This document shows positions 17,601 to 23,716 of a stretch of DNA of 26,027 nt, piece after piece (positions within the stretch are counted from its first letter, which is position 1; every line of letters begins with the position of its first letter). Location of the stretch: contig CAYOBW010000081.1 in assembly GCA_964402115.1 (NCBI GenBank), positions 1-26,027 of the forward strand, written 5' to 3'. The notes beneath the pieces were generated by a model. The model searched no databases. It had not been told where the DNA came from and saw only the letters and a list, made by a program, of their open reading frames with translations. Source of the DNA: CAYOBW01 sp964402115 (GTDB lineage Bacteria > Verrucomicrobiota > Kiritimatiellia > UBA8416 > CAYOBW01). The position numbers were made by a program, and so were the translations under genes.

Positions 17601-17783
17601 CTTGTCCGCCGGGACGAGCTTGTCGAAGTCAGCGACGTCGAAAGGGCCCGCCATGGTGGGCAGCCGGGAGACGGCCAGCGCCGCGGCGCCGGCACCGGCG
17701 ACGCGGAGAAAATCGCGACGTTGCAGAGTGGGGGCGGGCTCGCATGTGCCCGGGGCGCAGTTGCAGCGGTTGGAAAGCGACAT
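14628..17783 (-). CDS. Tat-exported GH116-like (DUF608) glycosidase with inserted beta-sandwich
   Basis: This 1051-residue exported glycoside hydrolase is of the bile-acid beta-glucosidase/glucosylceramidase type. A Tat signal (RRDFLRVAG, Arg22-Arg23) is preceded by an unusual Cys-rich leader, CNCAPGTC. The N-terminal beta domain starts about residue 90 with the family motif GMPIGGICAGQVYLGGDG. A stretch at about 270-427 (VFADFEQE, YIHFLIGGG, TCLNLTIDGK, GVDHIVFSD) looks like a beta-sandwich lectin-type module inserted into it. The alpha-barrel domain follows. Glu594 in WGWEGVGCCHGTC aligns by eye with the GH116 nucleophile and Asp788 in CHIDQVFGQ with the acid/base. The start at 17783 is chosen because AAGGAG sits 6 bases before it; an ATG at 17789 touches that site. 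The substrate is likely a plant or algal beta-glycoside or xyloside. Specificity is inferred only from family. Confidence 0.85.
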   Translation of the reverse strand: MSLSNRCNCAPGTCEPAPTLQRRDFLRVAGAGAAALAVSRLPTMAGPFDVADFDKLVPADKKLDPAWVKSLYARGEPAVYREAELTSIGMPIGGICAGQVYLGGDGRLWHWDIFNQHIGTGAEHYAHPLPPKSPIEQGFALRVTRDGQAAAVRTLDARGFPGVTFRGEYPIGRVTYAAPDCPVQVVLEAYSPFIPLNTDDSSLPATLLQFTLTNTGAAPVVAEVAGWLENAVCHNSRASGPAERRNRIVREDGRLVLDSVAMPIAATAVSNKPDIVFADFEQETYTGWQAAGTAFGTGPIEKTKIPDYQGDIGVRGARAVNSHATAPGDNVGAKDGATGTLASAPFTIERAYIHFLIGGGPHAGRTCLNLTIDGKVVHSATGQGDNRMSAKSFDVREFQGKSATLTVVDAESGAWGNIGVDHIVFSDKAAGDVKLEDRPDYGTMAMALLDATEADRGSAGIGPDPADAAFGALSEQAARPLAERLIGALVRSVKLAPGATHTATFVLAWHFPNLEVKPLPRGRYYASRHPSAAAVAGYVAAQAVRLARETRLWRDTWYDSTLPYWFLDRTFLNTSILATSTSLRFTDGRFWGWEGVGCCHGTCGHVWQYAQAMGRIFPELERITRERVDFGLALMPNGAIRFRAEHNNGPAIDAQAGTILRAYREHQVSVNDAFLRRNWEGIKKATQWLIAQDGNGDGLIEGAQHNTLDADWFGPVAWLSGMYLAALRAAEAMAQECADTEFATACRAILERGSANLVARLYEGDYFINRPDPKRTDTINSGTGCHIDQVFGQGWAWQVGLGRVLPEKETLSALRSLWRYNFTPDVGPYRAANKPGRWYAMAGEAGLLMCTFPRSDWDYAKAAGKGPNWAAGYFNECMNGFEYQVASHMLWEGLLQEGLAITRAVHDRYHPARRNPWNEVECGDHYARSMASYGIFLAACGFEYHGPHGHIGFVPRLNPAQFAAPFTAAEGWGTYRQQVADGKLAATLELKYGKLRLRTLAIGPCQAAGAVKLTCAGKTLRGDVRVADGRALITLGAELTMEAGQKLEVTI

Positions 17784-17888
17784 GGCCATCTCCTTGTTGC
17801 GGGTCCGGATCGTACGCACGGGCGACACGCGCCGCCAAGCGCATCAGAACCATAGGATATTCCCGCCGCGAAAGCCATACCCAGGTTG

Positions 17889-17909
17889 GACTGAATTCAG
17901 AATTCAGTC
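17889..17909. repeat. Perfect 10-bp inverted repeat (EcoRI-like core)
   Basis: GACTGAATTC at 17889-17898 is followed by one base and then its exact reverse complement GAATTCAGTC at 17900-17909. It lies between the GH116-like gene start and the CPBP gene end. It may be an operator or part of the adjacent low-complexity CTGA-rich repeat tract. Confidence 0.7.
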
Positions 17910-17935
17910 GTCAGCATCCAGAATCGTGTCACGTC

Positions 17936-17963
17936 CTGACTCCTGACTTCTGACTTCTGAGTT
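17936..17963. repeat. Tandem 7-bp repeat (CTGACTT)x4, imperfect
   Basis: Four consecutive heptamers, CTGACTC, CTGACTT, CTGACTT and CTGAGTT, directly abut the stop codon of the CPBP gene. The sequence upstream (CTGAATTCAG) has the same flavour. On the opposite strand such tracts read as SEVRSQ-type peptides, which I recall from many spurious intergenic ORFs in PVC genomes. It is a non-coding simple repeat. Confidence 0.75.
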
Positions 17964-17964
17964 C

Positions 17965-18858
17965 TTACGCCCCCGGCATGCCGGTTTTGACGATCAGGGC
18001 GGCGGCTAGGCTTACGCCGTTGAAGACAGCGTGCAGGGCCATGCACGCGGCGAGGGACCCCGTGTGCAGGTAGAGCAGGCCGAGCCCGAGCGCGAGCACG
18101 CAGATGGGGACGATGGCCGGCACGCTCATGTGGACGAGGGCGAAGAGCAGGGCCATGCCGAGGGTGGCTGGCACCGGGTGCAGGTGGCGCAGGAGGAACG
18201 GGTAGGCGACCCCCCGGAAGATCAACTCCTCGGCGATGGGGGCCACCACGACCGCCATGCCGGCTACGGCAATCTGCACGGCGAGCGAATCGGTCTTCAG
18301 GAAGAGGGCCATGACGGGTTGCTGTTCGGGGCGATAGCCGCAGAGCAGCAGGATGACGAGGTACACGACGGCGGCGGTCAGCACGAACGGCACGAGCGCG
18401 AAGTAAGTGACGGCGCCCGCGGCGAGCTGGCGTGCCAGGCCTGCGCGCGCCAGCCCGAACGCGTCCGCCCAGCGCGCGTGCCGGCGGCGCAGCAGGACCG
18501 CGATCAGCAGAAGCGCGAGCCCGTGAAAGGCCGACACGGAAATGGCCAGGCTCGCGATGATGCGGGGCGCGGAGGGCAGGGTGTCGGCCTGGGGCGTGCG
18601 GGCGGCCAGCGCGAGGAAGAGGGCATGCACGGCCACCAGGGGCAGGATCAGCGCCAATACGTCGCCGCTGGACCAGGCCCGTGCGCGGAGGGTTTCGAGG
18701 CGTGCCGCCCAATGCGCGCGCGTCCACGGGAGCCGGGCGAAGAGGATTGGCGCCACGACACAGCCCGTGCCGAACAGCAGCAGTGCGCCGACGAGTATGA
18801 CAAACGCGGCCAGGGGCGACAGGGGCAGTCCGCTTGAGTTGGCGAAAAGTTCTTTCAT
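17965..18858 (-). CDS. CPBP-family intramembrane metalloprotease (Abi/Rce1-like)
   Basis: This 297-residue polytopic membrane protein has the glutamate-rich CPBP (CAAX protease and bacteriocin-processing) motifs: EELIFRG for motif 1, FALVHMS for the first histidine motif and HAVFNG for the last. About eight hydrophobic segments are visible, starting at residues 15-38. Members of the family cleave membrane or prenylated substrates, process bacteriocins or serve immunity roles; many are uncharacterised. A longer frame to 19422 exists, but that part is antisense to LarE and Arg/Pro-rich, so the ATG at 18858 is used even though its ribosome site (GGTGAAG) is weak. It is divergent from larE with only 35 bases between the start codons. 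The stop is flanked by the tandem heptamer repeat. Confidence 0.88.
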   Translation of the reverse strand: MKELFANSSGLPLSPLAAFVILVGALLLFGTGCVVAPILFARLPWTRAHWAARLETLRARAWSSGDVLALILPLVAVHALFLALAARTPQADTLPSAPRIIASLAISVSAFHGLALLLIAVLLRRRHARWADAFGLARAGLARQLAAGAVTYFALVPFVLTAAVVYLVILLLCGYRPEQQPVMALFLKTDSLAVQIAVAGMAVVVAPIAEELIFRGVAYPFLLRHLHPVPATLGMALLFALVHMSVPAIVPICVLALGLGLLYLHTGSLAACMALHAVFNGVSLAAALIVKTGMPGA

Positions 18859-18893
18859 TGCTTCACCATTGTGACGGCGGCTATGCTCTATAC

Positions 18894-19766
18894 ATGAGAT
18901 TTCAAATCGAGGAAAGCAATCTGACGGCCCTGGGCGCCGATTTGCAGTCCCGGCTGGCGGTAGCGCGGGCGCGGTTGCGGGGAAGCGGCGGCGTACTCGT
19001 GGCCTTTTCGGGCGGCGGCGACAGCACGCTGCTGGCCGCGCTGGCCGTGGCCGAGCTCGGGGACCGGGCGCTGGCGGTGACAGCGCTTTCGCCGACCTAT
19101 CCGCGGCAGGAGCAGGACGAGGCAGCGGCCCTGGCCGTCTGGCTCGGCATCCGGCACATGACCGTGGAGTCGAACGAGCTGGAAATCCCCGGCTTTGCCG
19201 ACAACCCGCCGAACCGTTGCTACTACTGCAAGAGCGAGCTGTTCGGACTCCTGCGGCGGCTGGCGGCGGAGCAGGGGCTGTCCTGCGTGGTGGACGGGAC
19301 GAACCTGGACGATCTCGGCGATTACCGGCCGGGGCGGCAGGCGGCCGGCGAGTGCGGCGTAGTGAGTCCGTTGCTCGAAGCGCGGCTGACAAAGGCGGAT
19401 GTGCGGTCCGTGTCGCGCGCACTGGGCCTGCCCACGGCCGCGAAGCCCGCGCTGGCCTGCCTCGCTTCGCGCTTCCCGTACGGCACGACGATCACCCCCG
19501 AAAAGCTGGCGGCGGTTGACGCGCTCGAGATGGCGTTGCGGCAGCTCGGCTTCGTGGTCGTGCGTGTGCGGCATCACGGCGACGTGGCGCGTATCGAGGT
19601 CGGCCCCGACGAGCTGCCGAAGCTCCTCGCACCCGACGTGCGTGCACGGGTCACCGCCGCCGGTCGCACCGCCGGCTTCCGCTATGTCGCGGCGGACCTG
19701 GAAGGTTACCGCACCGGCAGCCTGAACGAGACGCTGGGCGTGAAAGGCGGCGCGAACGCGGCGTGA
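18894..19766 (+). CDS. larE: LarE-type ATP-dependent sulfur transferase
   Basis: This 290-residue PP-loop ATPase is of the LarE family. In lactobacilli, LarE adenylylates the P2CMN carboxylate made by LarB and gives up sulfur from a cysteine to make the nickel-pincer nucleotide cofactor of lactate racemase. The PP-loop is FSGGGDST (residues 38-45). NRCYYCKSELF carries Cys109 and Cys112, and ACLASRFPYG carries Cys189 at the position expected for the sulfur donor. Some family members instead hold an Fe-S cluster through three cysteines; the Cys109/112/189 set would allow this, but sequence alone does not decide. The frame extends to 18834, but ATG 18894 begins the family-like N-terminus. No larB, larC or larA gene is present in the window. 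LarE relatives with unknown roles exist. Confidence 0.87.
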   Translation: MRFQIEESNLTALGADLQSRLAVARARLRGSGGVLVAFSGGGDSTLLAALAVAELGDRALAVTALSPTYPRQEQDEAAALAVWLGIRHMTVESNELEIPGFADNPPNRCYYCKSELFGLLRRLAAEQGLSCVVDGTNLDDLGDYRPGRQAAGECGVVSPLLEARLTKADVRSVSRALGLPTAAKPALACLASRFPYGTTITPEKLAAVDALEMALRQLGFVVVRVRHHGDVARIEVGPDELPKLLAPDVRARVTAAGRTAGFRYVAADLEGYRTGSLNETLGVKGGANAA

Positions 19767-20193
19767 GTGGCGGGCAACCGGCCTTTGCCCAAGGCCCATA
19801 TCTGCCCTGGTAAAGGGCGGTGGAGGGCGGTCCGCGTCACGTCCACCCTCTCCGTAGACGCCCGGGCAGTCCCGCGCGCTCCAGGTACGGTTGCCTACAC
19901 TGCCTCTTAGATCGCACTGAAGGGCGAGACTCCGGCGAGCCGCGTCAAGACGAGGTGCGATGGCGGCGGGATGAGAGACGTCAGTCGCTTAGGCGTGGAT
20001 CTGGGAGGCGGAAGAGGTATTGCACTTCCGGGGCTGGCCCCGTACTATTCTGGCGAGGTGAGAAGTTGCTGAAGTCCGCACAGGCCACATGCGAATGGAA
20101 CGGCGAGGTACATGTCCTGGCGCCTCTGCGCACCGGGCAGGCTTGCCGTGGCATGGTCATGCTACTTGACGACCCGGACGTGCCGGAAACAGT
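19767..20193. other. 427-base stretch without an intact recognisable gene
   Basis: The left part holds hairpins and no coding pattern that I trust. The right part (about 19970-20193) has two frames that look protein-like in succession: one reads LPGLAPYYSGE and stops at about 20071, the other continues from about 20066 into the next entry. That suggests a decayed gene with a frameshift near 20054-20066. No tRNA-like cloverleaf is apparent. Confidence 0.4.
19772..19818 (+). terminator. Hairpin cluster after larE, possible termination region
   Basis: Just after the larE stop, GGGCAA (19772-19777) pairs with TTGCCC (19785-19790). GGCCTT (19780-19785) pairs with AAGGCC (19791-19796), which is mutually exclusive with the first. 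A third stem, GCCCT/AGGGC, lies at 19804-19818. No T-tract follows, so Rho-independent termination is uncertain. Confidence 0.35.
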
Positions 20194-20269
20194 GTGGCTG
20201 AGCGAGGATCCCCACTCGCGCAATGGGAAGCGACCGGAGGAGGATGCGGCATTGTCGCTCCTGCAGTAG
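20066..20269 (+). pseudogene. Possible gene remnant of unknown family (67 codons)
   Basis: A frame starting at a TTG preceded by a purine-rich GAGGTGAG and ending at TAG 20267-20269 gives a 67-residue peptide. It contains EWNGEVHVLAPLRTGQ and MVMLLDDPDVPETVWLSED. Codon third positions favour G/C, as in the real genes nearby, and the residue pattern alternates hydrophobic strands like a small beta domain. I do not recognise a family. It overlaps the start of the annotated FAD oxidoreductase frame, which supports either that gene starting later or this being the tail of a disrupted gene. It could also be chance in a GC-rich sequence. Confidence 0.28.
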
Positions 20270-21564
20270 GGCCGGTCGTCGGTGTTCGGTCGAAGGACGG
20301 CCACGTCGGAAGGCGAGCGTTCATGCAGTATTCTGCCGCCGCTGCTGCCTTGGCGGCCACAGCCCATACCACTGCGGGCGCCGATCTGAATCCCCTGCCA
20401 CAACCCGCAGGCAAATCCGCTGAGCCGGTCACGACACGGGCAGACGTGCTGGTCGTTGGCGGCGGTACCGCGGGAACCATCGCGGCCATCCAGGCCGCCC
20501 GAGCTGGAGCAAGCACGCTCCTGATCGAGCGGGGACCCCAACTGGGTGGCACCACGACAACCGGCGGCGTCTCTTTCCCGGGGCTATTCGATGCCTGGGG
20601 CAAGCAGGTCATCGCAGGCATAGGATGGGAACTGGTCAAGAAGGCCGTCGAACTCGACAAGGGTTCTCTGCCTGATTTCAGCGTAATCCCTGCCCACCAT
20701 TCGCAGAACCAAGTACAGGTCAACCAGTTTGTGTATGCCCTGCTTGCGGAGGATGCGTGTGTCAAGGCAGGGGTCACGATCGCCTGTTACGAGTTTCCCC
20801 TGTCTGTGGAAGCGACAACTGCCGGATGGATTGTGGAATGCGTGGGCCCGGGCGCACGCCGGCGCGTGGAGTGTAAGCAAATCATCGACTGCACGGGAAG
20901 CGCCAGCGTCGTAGGCCTGCTGAACCTGCCGCGACTTCGTGAAAGTGAAACGCAACCCGGGTCTTTGCTCTACAAGCTGGGCGGCGTGCATCCCGTGGGG
21001 CGCGATCAACTGGACCGTCTCTACGTCCACGGAGCGGACTCTTCAACGGCGCTGACGCTTACCGCGGCAAACATGGCCGGCCGCAAGTTGCTTCTGGAGC
21101 GCTTGCTCGAACAGAAGGGCAATGTGCGTCTGGTTCACATGCAGCCCGAGACCGCGCATCGCGAAGACTACCGTATCCAGGGCGAAACCGTGATCACCGC
21201 AGCTGACTACACCTCGGGTCGGGTCTTCGATGATGCAGTGTGCTACGCCTTCTATCCTGTGGATCTGCACGGAAAGAAGGGCGTCAAACCCAAGCCGTTA
21301 GCGAGAGATACGGTACCGACGATCCCCCTGAGCGCACTGATCCCGAAGGACAGCAAGAACATTCTTGTGGCCGGCCGCTGCGTATCCAGTGACCGCCTGG
21401 CCAATTCAGGACTGCGGGTGCAGGCAGCCTGCATGGCCATGGGCCAGGCCGCAGGCGCCACAGCGGCGCTGGCTGCGGCAGAGAACACAACACCTCTCAA
21501 GGTGCCAGTGAAAGCAATCAGGGAAATCCTCCTCAAACACGGAGCCATCGTCCCCGCCGTATAG
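20194..21564 (+). CDS. FAD-dependent oxidoreductase, Tat-type (start uncertain)
   Basis: This protein belongs to the FAD-dependent oxidoreductase group PF12831, common as exported proteins in PVC-type bacteria. It has the dinucleotide motif VLVVGGGTAGTIAAIQAA, then LGGTTTTGGVSFPGLF, a conserved MQPETAHREDYRIQGE block and a C-terminal VAGRCVSSDRLANSGLRVQ that closes the FAD site. The twin-arginine motif GRRAFMQ followed by an Ala-rich stretch implies Tat export. The only in-frame start before that motif is the GTG at 20194, which leaves about 40 unusual residues ahead of it; the ATG at 20323 would cut the motif off. The catalytic part is intact. Codon use seems less GC-biased (more ACA, GCA, CAA) than in its neighbours, perhaps from transfer. 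The substrate is unknown. Confidence 0.82.
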   Translation: MAERGSPLAQWEATGGGCGIVAPAVGPVVGVRSKDGHVGRRAFMQYSAAAAALAATAHTTAGADLNPLPQPAGKSAEPVTTRADVLVVGGGTAGTIAAIQAARAGASTLLIERGPQLGGTTTTGGVSFPGLFDAWGKQVIAGIGWELVKKAVELDKGSLPDFSVIPAHHSQNQVQVNQFVYALLAEDACVKAGVTIACYEFPLSVEATTAGWIVECVGPGARRRVECKQIIDCTGSASVVGLLNLPRLRESETQPGSLLYKLGGVHPVGRDQLDRLYVHGADSSTALTLTAANMAGRKLLLERLLEQKGNVRLVHMQPETAHREDYRIQGETVITAADYTSGRVFDDAVCYAFYPVDLHGKKGVKPKPLARDTVPTIPLSALIPKDSKNILVAGRCVSSDRLANSGLRVQAACMAMGQAAGATAALAAAENTTPLKVPVKAIREILLKHGAIVPAV

Positions 21565-21662
21565 AGGTTCGCAGGGATGCGTTGCCTTGCGGGCTGGGTT
21601 GGTGCTATGCCCTGAAGGTGAAAGACGGCATTGAGACTCAGGACTTGCAGATGGAGAAGCAC

Positions 21663-23696
21663 ATGAAGATGAAACGGAACTGCCCACTGGCTACGGCGTT
21701 CGGCATCGCGCTGGCGGTCGTGCCTCTGACGTCACGCGCGCAGGATGGCGGGAGCGATCCGTATCCGGCGCTCGAGAAACGCGAGTTCGGAACCGCGGTT
21801 GAGGAGCTGGCGGCGATTGAGAAGCTGATTCAGGGCGCGAAGCCGGAGGATTACCCCGCGATTGAGGCACGGTTGATCGGTGTGCTTGAAGCGCCGGGCG
21901 CGACGCTGCCAGGCAGACAATTCGCTTGCCAGATGCTCAGCCTCGTCGGCTCGCCCAAGTGCGTCCCAGCCGTCGCGAAGCTGCTGACGGACGAACAGCT
22001 GTCGCATATGGCGAGGACCGTGCTCCTGGGCGTGAAGCAGGCATCGGTTGATGCTGTGCTGTGCAAGGCGTTGGAGGAGACGCAGGGGAAAGTGCGGATC
22101 GGTATCGTCAACACGATTGGCGACCGTGCTGACAACGGTTCGCTGAAGGCGCTGGCAGAGCTGCTCAAAGGAGGCGACGAGGCGGTGGCGACTGCCGCCC
22201 TCAACGCCATCGGCAAGATCGGCGGTGAGGGTGCGGCGGATGTCCTCGATCGCGCGAATGTGCCGGACCCGCTGAAGGCCGCGTGGGCACAGGCGTATCT
22301 GCGCTGCGCGGGCGGCCTGGCGGCGGCAGGCGCGGCGCAGCGGGCGCAGAAGATGTACCGGACCTTGCTCGACGGCGACTACCCCGCGCAAGCGCGGGCC
22401 GGGGCTTTTGGCGGCATCGTGCGCGAGCAGAAGGAGCAGGCGGTTCCGGCCATCGTCCAGATGCTCGGTTCGACCGACAGGCTGCTGAAGCGTGCCGCCC
22501 TTGCCGCGGTGATCGGTGTGCCGGGGCATGCCGCCACCGTGGCCCTGGCACAGCAGCTTCCGGCGCTCCAGCCCGACACCAGGGCGGCGCTGATAGGCGC
22601 GCTGGCGGCGCGCGGCGACGCGGAAGGGCTGTCGGCTAAGATGAACAAGTACGCGACCGATGCGAACCAGGCGATTCGTGAATCCGCCCTCGCGGCGTTG
22701 GGCCGGCTCGGAGATGCCTCCAGTGTTCCCGTGCTCGTGGCGGCGCTGCAGGACGCCACGAACGGCGTGATCGCGAGCCGTGCGCTTGTGGACCTGCGCG
22801 GCGAGGGCGTGGTCGAGGGGTTGGTCAAGGAGGCCGAGGGCGGCGGTGGCGATGTGCGCGTGAACGTGCTCGGCGTGCTGGCGGAGCGTAAGCAGATCGA
22901 GGCGCTGGCGATGGCGCGCAAGATCGTGAACGACGGCGATGCGAAAATCCGGCAGGCGGCGTTGAAGGTCCTCGCCGAAACCGGCACGCTGGAGGACCTG
23001 AAGTGTCTGTGCGACGCCATCCTGGCGACCAGGGACAACGCCGAGTGCGAGCGTCAGGCCCGCGCGATTGCGGCGATTGGCGTGAGGCTGCCCGACAAGG
23101 CAACGCGTTCCGACTGCGTGATCCAGGCGTACGAGAAGGCCGGCGACGCAGCGAAGATTCAGCTGCTTGCCGTGTTTCCGGCGTTCGGCGACCCCAAGGC
23201 CCTGCAAACGACGGTGGGCGCGCTGGGCCGGCAGGGCGAGGTGCGCAAGGCGGCGGTGCGTGCGCTGGCGGGTTGGCAGGACTCGGCTCCGCTGCCCGAG
23301 CTGCGCAAAGTGGCCAAGGAAGCCGACGATGACGCGGTCAGGATCCTCGCGCTCCGCGGCTGCATCAAGATGATCAACCCGTCGCGGCTGAAGACCGAGG
23401 AGAAGGTGCAGGCTTTCCGCGAAGCCATGGAGCTGGCGAAGCGGCCGGACGAAAGACGGCAGGTTCTGTCTGAAATCGGGAAGGTGGGCCATCCGGAATC
23501 GCTGAAAGTCGTCGAGCCCTGTCTGGCCGACGACAACCTGAAGCGCGAAGCCTTGCAGGCCTACGAGCGCATCGCCGAGTCGGTCTCGGGGAGAGAGCCC
23601 GTGATCGCCAGGGAAGCGCTGCAGAAGGTTCTGACCATGACGAATGACGAGGGCTTGCGCGACAAGGCCAGGGCGGCACTCGAAAAGGTGAAGTAG
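21663..23696 (+). CDS. Secreted HEAT-repeat protein
   Basis: This 677-residue protein starts with a Sec signal peptide (MKMKRNCPLATAFGIALAVV, ending near SRAQ) and then consists almost wholly of HEAT/PBS-lyase-type helical repeats. Repeating cores include LVGSPKCVPAVAKLL, IGDRADNGSLKALAELL, IGKIGGEGAADVL and LGRLGDASSVPVLVAAL, each about 30-40 residues. Such superhelices are protein-binding scaffolds without catalysis. In PVC bacteria they often accompany exported sugar-acting enzymes and Gfo/Idh proteins. The ATG at 21663 is chosen because GGAG lies 6 bases before it and it begins directly at the signal peptide. Earlier ATGs at 21582 and 21651 add non-signal residues. It ends 20 bases before the next gene. 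The partner is unknown. Confidence 0.88.
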   Translation: MKMKRNCPLATAFGIALAVVPLTSRAQDGGSDPYPALEKREFGTAVEELAAIEKLIQGAKPEDYPAIEARLIGVLEAPGATLPGRQFACQMLSLVGSPKCVPAVAKLLTDEQLSHMARTVLLGVKQASVDAVLCKALEETQGKVRIGIVNTIGDRADNGSLKALAELLKGGDEAVATAALNAIGKIGGEGAADVLDRANVPDPLKAAWAQAYLRCAGGLAAAGAAQRAQKMYRTLLDGDYPAQARAGAFGGIVREQKEQAVPAIVQMLGSTDRLLKRAALAAVIGVPGHAATVALAQQLPALQPDTRAALIGALAARGDAEGLSAKMNKYATDANQAIRESALAALGRLGDASSVPVLVAALQDATNGVIASRALVDLRGEGVVEGLVKEAEGGGGDVRVNVLGVLAERKQIEALAMARKIVNDGDAKIRQAALKVLAETGTLEDLKCLCDAILATRDNAECERQARAIAAIGVRLPDKATRSDCVIQAYEKAGDAAKIQLLAVFPAFGDPKALQTTVGALGRQGEVRKAAVRALAGWQDSAPLPELRKVAKEADDDAVRILALRGCIKMINPSRLKTEEKVQAFREAMELAKRPDERRQVLSEIGKVGHPESLKVVEPCLADDNLKREALQAYERIAESVSGREPVIAREALQKVLTMTNDEGLRDKARAALEKVK

Positions 23697-23716
23697 TCGG
23701 GACGGAGATTAGCGCC

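Noticed and set aside
14334..17855. A 1173-residue open frame on the plus strand over the GH116-like gene
   Set aside because: It is the antisense shadow of a gene with recognisable Tat signal and GH116 motifs. Its sequence is Val/Arg/Gly-rich without domains.
18859..19422. Long N-terminal extension of the CPBP protease frame
   Set aside because: Pro/Arg-rich sequence antisense to larE; the ATG at 18858 gives the family length.
21732..23492. A 586-residue minus-strand frame over the HEAT-repeat gene
   Set aside because: Complement of a repeat protein; no start signal, no domain and skewed Arg/His content.
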